The position numbers and the translations under genes are program-made. The notes under the pieces are model-generated. The model ran no database searches and was not told the origin of the DNA. It saw only the letters and a program-made list of their open reading frames with translations. Shown here one piece after another: positions 26,406 through 34,400 of a DNA stretch of 59,359 nt. The first letter of the stretch is position 1; every line of letters begins with the position of its first letter. This DNA comes from Bacteroidales bacterium (GTDB lineage Bacteria; Bacteroidota; Bacteroidia; Bacteroidales; WRLA01): the NCBI GenBank assembly GCA_009777825.1, contig WRLA01000011.1, forward strand, positions 1 to 59,359, written 5' to 3'.

Positions 26406-27155
26406 CTATTTTCCCATTTGTGCCAAAGCCTCTTCGTATTCGCTTTTAGTGATGAACTCGACACCTGCGAACTCCACAAATGTTTCCGGTTTGTCTCCGG
26501 TAAACAGATAGCAAATTATATCTTCTGCTTCCGACCACGGCTTATATACCAACGGCGTTCCTGCTGTGATGGACTTGGGTTTAAAATCCCGTTCAATCAG
26601 ACCGGACACGGTACTCGGATATCCTACCATTGAGCCGTCTGACGCAATGAGCCTGTAATAAACGGCGTACATCTCGTCTCTTTCTCCGACTTTTCTGGCA
26701 GGCACTTCCACGTCGTGTTTTGTTGTAAAAGAAAAGTTAACACAGGGCATGTTCGAATACTGTTTGTTGATATACAGCGGTGTTGCAGAAACATCATAGA
26801 ACAATGCATCCGAATTGAGCAGTTCCTTGCTGAAAGAAAGAGGGATATCCTTACCCGTAATCTTCTTAAACTCCTCCTCACAGTCGGCGTTAAATTTCCC
26901 TTTTAATTCCTTTTCCTCTTTGTCGTACTCCGCTGCCAACTTGGCAAACTGATTCATGTTTTTCGCATTTGCCTCTTTTTTCTCCCACTTTTCTTTAAAA
27001 GCCTTGGTTTTTGCCTTGTAGTCGGCGTAAATTCCCGGTAGCGAGCCAAGGTATTCGTTTTTCTTGAGTTTGCTTCCACCGTTTCCTCCGCATCCCGCGA
27101 AGATTGCTGCGCACATCATGGCGCAAATCATCCATCTGAATTTGTTATTTGTCAT
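26406..27155 (-). CDS. Putative lipoprotein, paired with the membrane protein
   Basis: 249 residues. The signal ends in a lipobox FAGC (Cys near 22), then GGNGG. Residues about 30-95 are Lys/Glu-rich and likely helical or coiled (KEKWEKKEANAKNMNQFAKL). The C-terminal part is beta-rich and unrecognised. It has its own -7 element at 27193-27200 and is followed after 6 bp by the membrane protein. Confidence 0.7.
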   Translation of the reverse strand: MTNNKFRWMICAMMCAAIFAGCGGNGGSKLKKNEYLGSLPGIYADYKAKTKAFKEKWEKKEANAKNMNQFAKLAAEYDKEEKELKGKFNADCEEEFKKITGKDIPLSFSKELLNSDALFYDVSATPLYINKQYSNMPCVNFSFTTKHDVEVPARKVGERDEMYAVYYRLIASDGSMVGYPSTVSGLIERDFKPKSITAGTPLVYKPWSEAEDIICYLFTGDKPETFVEFAGVEFITKSEYEEALAQMGK

Positions 27156-27192
27156 AAAACTGAAAATTAAATAAAGTTAATAAATTTGACGG

Positions 27193-27200
27193 CAAAAGTA
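27193..27200 (-). promoter_or_regulatory. -7 promoter element for lipoprotein/membrane protein pair
   Basis: Minus-strand TACTTTTG lies 37 bp before the lipoprotein start. Confidence 0.55.
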
Positions 27201-27260
27201 GCAACTTCGGATGGAAAAAACATAGACAAAAGTATATTTTTTTGCGCTATATCATATTTA

Positions 27261-27618
27261 TCCTGACTTCGACACTTTTATTTCTGTATTCTTGAAATAC
27301 CATGTATATCAATGTAATACAAAATTAAGAACGCCGATTTGGGTGTCTCGGCATTGAAATCGGAACAAACCTCATTTTTACCTTATTCAAACAAGAAAAC
27401 AACCTCAGTAGCGGATAATGAGTCCATTAACCATAAACCTCATTACCTCATTCTTTGTGTTTGAAATGAGGTAATGAGGTTGGTGTTTGTTTGTAATTCA
27501 TTGCTACTGAGGTTGTTCCGTTATAAAAATTAGGTATAAATGAGGTTATTGCAATAACGATATAGTGTTTTACTATTCCGCATGAAAAGGATTAGGTGTC
27601 GCATTGTCGAAGTCAGGA
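27261..27618. mobile_element. Palindromic MITE-like element with 13-bp terminal inverted repeats
   Basis: The ends TCCTGACTTCGAC (27261-27273) and its reverse complement (27606-27618) are perfect inverted repeats. The inside is a nested hairpin: 17-bp perfect arms 27436-27452/27465-27481, 15-bp perfect arms 27398-27412/27503-27517, and 16-bp arms 27368-27383/27532-27547 with one mismatch. There is no coding frame of note. A partial copy is at 19096-19280. No clear target duplication is visible. It accounts for most of the 27156-27676 gap. Confidence 0.8.
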
Positions 27619-27651
27619 AAAAAATAATTTTCGGATTTCAATTAATTGTTG

Positions 27652-27659
27652 TATCTTTG
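27652..27659 (+). promoter_or_regulatory. -7 promoter element for tRNA-Met
   Basis: TATCTTTG on the plus strand lies 17 bp before the tRNA 5' end. Confidence 0.6.
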
Positions 27660-27676
27660 CACCCGCAAAAAAGGAT

Positions 27677-27750
27677 GGGCTTATAGCTCAGTAGGTTAGA
27701 GCAACTGACTCATAATCAGTAGGTCCTTGGTTCGAGTCCAAGTTGGCCCA
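27677..27750 (+). tRNA. tRNA with CAT anticodon (Met, or Ile2)
   Basis: Cloverleaf: acceptor GGGCTTA/TTGGCCC (one T-T mismatch), D arm GCTC/GAGC, anticodon stem CTGAC with loop TCATAA, T arm CTTGG/CCAAG. Anticodon CAT fits elongator Met; it could also be the lysidine-modified Ile. The 3' CCA is not encoded. Confidence 0.9.
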
Positions 27751-27783
27751 CTTCAAAAAGAAGAAACATCCGAACACGTATTA

Positions 27784-28986
27784 TTATATGTGGCACGTTT
27801 CACATTCCAAAACCGCCAATCCACTCATAGCCGTCATTCCGGTCTCCAAAGCATCTTCGTCGGGGTTGAAAGACGCCTGATGCAGCAGTGCGCCGGTTGG
27901 CGTATTTTTCGGACGCACGCCCAAGCGCAGGTAGGTAGCGGGGACTTCCTGAGCGAAAAAAGCGAAATCGTCGGCGCCCATTCTCATGGCGCTCTCTTCT
28001 ATGTTTTCTTTTCCGAAAAACGTTTCTAAGGTTTTGACGGTGCGTTGGGTGAGTGCGGCGTCGTTGACTACGGGCGGGTAGCCTTTTTTAATCTCGACGG
28101 TGGCGTCTCCGCCGAAAGCGTGGGCGGTGTGGAGTATGAGTTCCGTGATGCGGCGGTGTATGGTTTCGCGCCATGCGTTGTTGAAGGTGCGGATGGTGCC
28201 GCGCATTGTTACCTCGTCGGGGATGATGTTGGTGTTGCCCAAACCTTCGATGCGTCCGATGCTGACGACGGCGGGATGGAGCGGGTCAACACTGCGGCTG
28301 ACGACGGTTTGGAGCGACAGGATGGTCTGAGCGGCGATGACGACGGGGTCAACGCACTTGTAAGGATACGCCCCGTGTCCGCCTTTGCCGTGAATGGTGA
28401 TGAAAAGTTCATCGGCAGCAGCCAGGAAAGCGCCGCTGCGGACGCCGATTCTTCCTGTGTCAATGCCGGGGTCAACATGGAGGGCAAAGATGGCTTGCGG
28501 ACGGCTGTCCTCGAAAATTCCCGCCTCCAACATTTGCAGTGCGCCGCTCGGGATTTTCTCTTCGGAAGGTTGGAAAATCAACATCACAGTGCCTTCAAAC
28601 TGCGTTTTCAGTTGGTTTAGGATGAATGCTGTCCCCATCAGGTTGGCGGTGTGGAAGTCATGTCCGCAGGCGTGCATCACGCCGTGATTTTGCGATGAGA
28701 AAGGCAATCCCGTCGCTTCGGTAATGTTCAGGGCGTCCATGTCGGCACGCAGGGCGACAGTGGACTTTTCCGGATTTTTCCCTTCGATACGCGCCACAAC
28801 GCCGTAGCCGCCCACATTTTCCCGAAACGGAATGTGATGCTCTTTCAAATGTTGCACGATGTACGCCGCCGTCTGTTTTTCATCTCCCGACAACTCCGGA
28901 TGTGTATGCAAATGACGCCGGATGGCGACAACGCGCGGCTGGTACTGCCGGGCAAGAGTGCGAATGGCGTTTTTTAACGATTCCAT
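27784..28986 (-). CDS. M20-family amidohydrolase
   Basis: 400 residues, amidohydrolase of the hippurate/IAA-amino acid hydrolase subgroup, removing acyl groups from amino acids. Zinc-ligand motifs are in place: ALRADMDAL, MHACGHDFHTANL, FQPSEE, and GKGGHGAYP in the dimerisation domain; the C-terminal metal motif is near ALLHQASFN. No signal peptide. It follows pdxJ by 18 bp on the same strand, so probably an operon. Natural substrate is unknown. Confidence 0.92.
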   Translation of the reverse strand: MESLKNAIRTLARQYQPRVVAIRRHLHTHPELSGDEKQTAAYIVQHLKEHHIPFRENVGGYGVVARIEGKNPEKSTVALRADMDALNITEATGLPFSSQNHGVMHACGHDFHTANLMGTAFILNQLKTQFEGTVMLIFQPSEEKIPSGALQMLEAGIFEDSRPQAIFALHVDPGIDTGRIGVRSGAFLAAADELFITIHGKGGHGAYPYKCVDPVVIAAQTILSLQTVVSRSVDPLHPAVVSIGRIEGLGNTNIIPDEVTMRGTIRTFNNAWRETIHRRITELILHTAHAFGGDATVEIKKGYPPVVNDAALTQRTVKTLETFFGKENIEESAMRMGADDFAFFAQEVPATYLRLGVRPKNTPTGALLHQASFNPDEDALETGMTAMSGLAVLECETCHI

Positions 28987-29004
28987 GAATAATTGATTTT
29001 ATGT

Positions 29005-29736
29005 TTATGCTAATTGCGACAAATACATTTGCACCGTGTTTTCCAATCCGAAGTAAAGCGCGTCGCTGATTAAGGCATGACCGATAGAGACTTCGTCGAG
29101 ATAGGGGAGGTGTTGCGCAAAATATTTCAGGTTTTCCAAACTCAAATCGTGTCCGGCATTGATTCCCAACCCGCACCGGTGCGCCGTTTTCGACGCGGCG
29201 ATGTAAGGCGCGATGGCTGATGTTGGGTCTGCGGGGTACTTTTTGGCGTAGTCCTCGGTATAGAGTTCGACGCGGTCGGTTCCGGTTTCGACGGCATTTT
29301 CAATGACACGCGCCTCCGGTTCAACGAAGATGCTTGTCCGAATGTTCGAGGCGTGAAACGTCGCGATGACATCTTTTAAGAACGACACGTGTTTGACGGT
29401 ATCCCAGCCCGCATTGGAGGTGAGCGCCTCGGGCGGGTCGGGAACCAACGTAACCTGCGCCGGCTGAACTGCGCACACCAAACGGATAAAATCATCGGAA
29501 GGATAACCTTCGATGTTAAACTCGGTGGTCAACACCTTCTTCAAATCGTAAACGTCGGTATAACGAATATGACGCTCATCCGGACGCGGATGTACCGTAA
29601 TCCCCTCTGCGCCAAACCGTTCAATGTCAAGAGCCGTCTTCACCAAGTCGGGAACGTTGCCGCCGCGTGCATTGCGCAAAGTCGCTATTTTGTTGATGTT
29701 GATACTGAGGGTTGCTTTATTGCTTACTACTGCCAT
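29005..29736 (-). CDS. pdxJ: Pyridoxine 5'-phosphate synthase
   Basis: Condenses 1-deoxyxylulose 5-phosphate with 3-amino-2-oxopropyl phosphate in the DXP-dependent vitamin B6 pathway. 243 residues, usual size. Motifs: [16 protein letters not shown] near the start, [33 protein letters not shown], and the C-terminal [11 protein letters not shown] and [13 protein letters not shown]. Preceded by a -7 element. Confidence 0.95.
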   Translation of the reverse strand: MAVVSNKATLSININKIATLRNARGGNVPDLVKTALDIERFGAEGITVHPRPDERHIRYTDVYDLKKVLTTEFNIEGYPSDDFIRLVCAVQPAQVTLVPDPPEALTSNAGWDTVKHVSFLKDVIATFHASNIRTSIFVEPEARVIENAVETGTDRVELYTEDYAKKYPADPTSAIAPYIAASKTAHRCGLGINAGHDLSLENLKYFAQHLPYLDEVSIGHALISDALYFGLENTVQMYLSQLA

Positions 29737-29753
29737 GGATATTAATTATTTTG

Positions 29754-29761
29754 CAAAGATA
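29754..29761 (-). promoter_or_regulatory. -7 promoter element for pdxJ
   Basis: Minus-strand TATCTTTG lies 17 bp before the pdxJ start, giving a short leader. Confidence 0.6.
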
Positions 29762-29796
29762 CGGGTTTTTTGAAATAAATTTTGCAAATCCCCGAA

Positions 29797-30207
29797 TTAC
29801 TTCCAAATAAGCCGGTCAACGGAATAACTGCCCGGTCCGGTAATGAGAATAGCAGTAAAGCACGTGAGGTAGAGCAACGCCAACTCCATCGCCGCAACGC
29901 CTTGTCCGGCGTGAACCGACAGGGCAACGCTCATGGCGACGATTAACGGAATGGCGGCTAACCGCGTAAACAATCCCAAGATGACGGCAATGGAGCAAAA
30001 TACCTCAGCGAAAATCACCAGCGACAACGATAGCGTCCCGCCCATGCCGAGGGGATCGAAATGTTTGCTCATCGTCGCAAAGTTCGACATCTTCGCCAAC
30101 CCGTGCGTGAGCATCATCGCGCAAACAGCCACGCGAAACACCAGCAACCCAAACGAGGCTAACGCCCCACTAACACTCTTTGTTGAAAAAAATCCTTGTA
30201 TTGACAT
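29797..30207 (-). CDS. DoxX-family membrane protein
   Basis: 136 residues with about four transmembrane segments (LLVFRVAVCAMMLTHGLAK, LSLVIFAEVFCSIAVILGLF, IPLIVAMSVALSV, LLYLTCFTAILITG). The HGLAK motif near residue 36 is typical of DoxX. Function is poorly defined; the family is linked to redox or membrane homeostasis. Starts 12 bp after the stop of the receiver/phosphorylase gene, so it may share the island transcript, but its composition is that of the core genome. Confidence 0.85.
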   Translation of the reverse strand: MSIQGFFSTKSVSGALASFGLLVFRVAVCAMMLTHGLAKMSNFATMSKHFDPLGMGGTLSLSLVIFAEVFCSIAVILGLFTRLAAIPLIVAMSVALSVHAGQGVAAMELALLYLTCFTAILITGPGSYSVDRLIWK

Positions 30208-30219
30208 GATTGAAAATTT

Positions 30220-31443
30220 TTACAAATTTATAATTTCCTCATACAATATAGAATATAAAAATTTTGCAGAAATTTTTGCAGCATAATCTTTATATCTATC
30301 TGTTTTATTTGCAGTTAAATCCATGACTGTTTTTATAACGGTGGCATCTATTTTTAATAATTCGGCAATTCGGTAAATGGAATAACTTTCCATATCAACA
30401 GCGCATAATTTGGGCTTTGCTGTTTGTTTTGCAATTTCATCTAATGCCTCCTTTTTATTAATAACAACATCTCCACATGCCATTTCATCGGTTTCAACAG
30501 AATTTAATAATTCTGCGTCAATTCCTTTACTTGTTTCGGTTCTTATTTCATTTTGCGCTTCCGTATAAATAGAATTTAAAATACTCTTATTCTCTTGTGT
30601 TAGTATTTGTTTTCCAAAAGATTTGTCGCATTTGGCAATTTTAACATTAGGAATAAGTCCTTGTTCTGTAATTTTACCATTTTGATACGCAACTATTTCA
30701 ATAGGCATTACTATTGAGCCAATTTTTACATTGTCATCTTTTCCTCCACAAACACCAATCATAAAAAGATGCTTTATTTCAAAACGCGAAGTTAAAATAG
30801 TGCCAAGAATTGCAGCATCTACCATTCCCATATTGGTTTGAGTAACTGCTATGAATTTTAATTCTTTTCCTGTTTTTGTTGTAAGTTTTGCTTTTTTTGA
30901 TACACTAATACCTTCGATTGGTAAATTTTCTGTATTTGAAAATTTCTGTATAAACGGTTTCATTTCTTCCGGTAAAGCACAAATAACGGCAAAATCAAAT
31001 TCTTGTTTTTTTTGCAATCCACAATGAAAATTTATTTTGCTTAATATTGCTTGTTTTGCATTTTCATCCTCGGTAGCATTAAAGAAATCACTCCAGAGTA
31101 GAAATGATTTCACATTAAACTCTTTATCTATAATTTCATTCATTAACCTTGTCAACTTTTCACCTTTGACAAGTTGTTCATATTGGCTACTTATCAATAG
31201 AATAGGCTTGTGTTTGGGGATTTTACCTAAAATATGAATTACAGGGGTTTCGTCGGTTTTAAAATCCCAACCCTCAAGAACAATATCAACAATATACATA
31301 TTTATATCACTGTCTTGTAACCGGTTCATTGCTTCAGTTGGTATTCCCGCACCAACAATTTCTATGTTTGTTTCTGAAAGGACTGTAGAATATATTTCTT
31401 TTCGTCTTTCCCAAGCATCGTCAATAATTACTATTTTATTCAT
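30220..31443 (-). CDS. Receiver-domain/nucleoside-phosphorylase fusion
   Basis: 407 residues from ATG 31443 (a TTG two codons upstream is less likely). Residues 1-115 look like a two-component receiver: acidic pair D8-D9, phospho-acceptor D53 (YIVDIV), SS at 85-86 and K112. From about 147 to the end is a PNP/MTA-nucleosidase fold: AVICALPEEM, TQTNMGMVDAA, MIGVCGGKDD, AVDMES with predicted active E351, and KTVMDLTANK with D375. This is an unusual fusion. It follows the GHKL/phosphoribosyltransferase protein by 11 bp. I infer a phosphorylation- or interaction-controlled nucleosidase effector; substrate is unknown. Confidence 0.85.
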   Translation of the reverse strand: MNKIVIIDDAWERRKEIYSTVLSETNIEIVGAGIPTEAMNRLQDSDINMYIVDIVLEGWDFKTDETPVIHILGKIPKHKPILLISSQYEQLVKGEKLTRLMNEIIDKEFNVKSFLLWSDFFNATEDENAKQAILSKINFHCGLQKKQEFDFAVICALPEEMKPFIQKFSNTENLPIEGISVSKKAKLTTKTGKELKFIAVTQTNMGMVDAAILGTILTSRFEIKHLFMIGVCGGKDDNVKIGSIVMPIEIVAYQNGKITEQGLIPNVKIAKCDKSFGKQILTQENKSILNSIYTEAQNEIRTETSKGIDAELLNSVETDEMACGDVVINKKEALDEIAKQTAKPKLCAVDMESYSIYRIAELLKIDATVIKTVMDLTANKTDRYKDYAAKISAKFLYSILYEEIINL

Positions 31444-31454
31444 ATTCAAAAAAA

Positions 31455-34400
31455 TTAAATGTATGGAAATATTATGATCGTTTTCAAAAATCTATTTGTG
31501 CCTTGTTGTGTATAATCATTTGCCGGCTTTTCATTCATATTTTCAATAATGACAGATTGATAGTCCACTTTTATTCCGATATCAGTTAAATGATTTTTTC
31601 CGTATCTCATTTTTTTATTTGTTTCTTCTTTTACTTGCTCACTTGTATTGTTACTTTTATTGTAAATAAGTAAAAAAAGTTGCTTATTTTTCTCGTCATA
31701 TTCTATTGATACCCATGCATTTTTAATAATGTCATTGTTTTCGGAAAAAGGGTCGTTTGTTTCACTTCCTTCTTTAATTGCATTATCAAATAAAAAAGAT
31801 ATTTCTTGGTAAACATACGAGTCCCAAATAATCCAACGCTCAATTTGAGTATTACTTAAGATAAGTTTTTTAAATGCAGAAGAAATTCCGATATTAGAGA
31901 ATTTTTTGTCAGTAATCAATTCCTGTATAAGTTCTTTCAAAGGGATTTTTTCTTCTTCTTTTGCACCAACACAGCCAAATAATAGACTATGAATATATTG
32001 CAATTCACATAATAAATTTTCTGCTAACGGCGATAATGTGATAAAATCATTCGGATGTGCTTTCGACTGTGTTTCATAATTTTTTAATAGTTTCACTATT
32101 TGGTCTTTTTGGGTTTTAATATCACTTCGATATAACCAAAATGGTATTCCATCTTCCAATAAATGCAGTATTTTTTTACAAGAATCTGCTGCCATTTGAA
32201 AATTATTTTTGTTTGCATCTTTCGTCGAAATTAGAAATAATGGAACACTATGTGAAATCCCATTATCATTGTAAATTTCTGAATGAAACAACCCGTAAAT
32301 ATCTTTCAAATCTTTTGTGCGGTATTTTTTTAATGATTTTGATTTTGAAAAATCCGACTGATTGTCTAAACTTAACAAAAAACTTAAAATAATCATATCT
32401 TGATTTTTAACTTCTATATCTGTATCTACTTCCTTTTTGCAAACATTATACAGCAAATTTAATCTTTTTGCATTCACATTTAACAGCGCAATTAGTACAT
32501 AGGAGGTATAATTGTTCGTCTCTTTATCTTTACACAATCTAAATAATTCTTTGATTATTTTTTCAAGGGTTAGATTTGATAATTCTTTTTTAAACAACAA
32601 TAGATATGTGGCTAACATTTCTATTTTAACATAATCTTCAATAATAGGTTCTCCTTGTTCAGTATCTTTTAGAAAATCCAAAACAATATCATCTCTTGAA
32701 GTCATTGTATGCAGTTCTGAAACATAAATAGATAGTCCCAAAGAATTTATAATTTCAATCTTATTGTTGTCGCCACCACATTGAAGAGAAGAATATTTTT
32801 CGCCTTCGTCGTTAATATATATCCCAAATTTTTTTTCTAAAATGCCATCCTTTATTGCAATGGGAGTCAATAATTGTTTATTATTATTTGCTTCCCATAT
32901 TTTTTCTATCTCTTGAATTCTATCTAATATGCTTTCAGAAGCAATATTATGTCTAATCTCTTTTAATTTCTGCAAAGCATTGCATATGGGGCAGGTATCA
33001 GCACCGCCCAAATTTGGCATGTCCAAACGCCAAAAAGCCCTATTATTATTTGGTTCTGAAGGACTGAATGGGAGTCGTCTTCTTTCAAGTAATGTCAGAG
33101 TTTTTACAGAATCAACTCCTAAACTAATTAATGTGTGTTTTATTTCTTTTCTTGTTTTACCTCCTATTATTGCATCGTCAAATAATAACACTTCAATAGA
33201 TTCATCTTTCTTTCGGTTTTTATTTATTTCATCTTTCAGTGTTTCAATAGTAAGCGGAGAAATTAAATATGTGGCATTGGCTCTTTCTCTATTTACAGGA
33301 AATAATGCTATAATTTTATTGTGATATTCTTGTTTGATATATGTTTTAATTTTGGCAACAATGTAGTCTGAATTATAATGAAACGGATATACAATTAGTA
33401 TTGATTTGTTTTTTGTTGTTTTGTTGTTTGTTGTTTTATTCTTTAAATATTGTTTTACACCGTTAGCGATTACCGGATTATCTGTGTTCAACCCTCTTGC
33501 ATCCGTTCCCAAAGCGTATAAAAATTCTGCTAATAAAAATTGGGATAATTTATCCCCCATCATAAAACTTTCATTAATTACAAAAGGAAAATCAATATTT
33601 AAAATATCGTGGCTTGATTCATAATCTATGTGTCCGATATTTAACACCTGTCCGCGCCTGCCTTGCCAGTATCGGTATGTATCGGATGGGGAGCATTCAT
33701 AAACAGATTTAAATTCATATTGCACTGTATTTTGTATTTGTTCTTTGGTAGGAGGTATATCCAGAAAACACTTGTTTTCTTTGTCGAATAACTTGTAGCG
33801 AGGAATGGGAAAATATTTCCAGCCATAGGGAGCGATTACATAAGATGTTCCAATTCTTTTACACTGAGAAAGTTTTAAATTACCGCTTTTCAGATTTTTT
33901 GTTATCCATTCTTCGCGAGGCCAAAGTAAAAATTGTGCAATAGGATTTGTTGGCATTTCTGCTACACTCACATTTTGATTGTGAAAAAAATGAATGGTAA
34001 TCGCATTATCTTCGTTTTCTTTATTTCCTGCTTGCGAGGCTCTGGCTGTATATCCTGTAACATAAACACTGCCTAATAAAATCTTCTGAGCGTTATCTTT
34101 TTGTGCATTATGAAACAACACATTATTTTGCATTGCTAATTTATTTGTCAATAAGTCTATGCTCTCGTAATTACAACCAGCCTCATTTGAAAGACATAGA
34201 GAACGTTCTAATGCTAATTCATATATTTTTTTACAAAACTCATCTGTTAGTGTTTTTGCAAAATTCAAATATCCTTTTAATCCTATGTCTCTTCCATCTT
34301 GATACCAAACAATGTCTTTACTCAAAAAAAACTCATACGACCGATTTTTATTATCAATATACCGCCAATAAAGTAAAGAATCATGTGTTCTGATTAGTTC

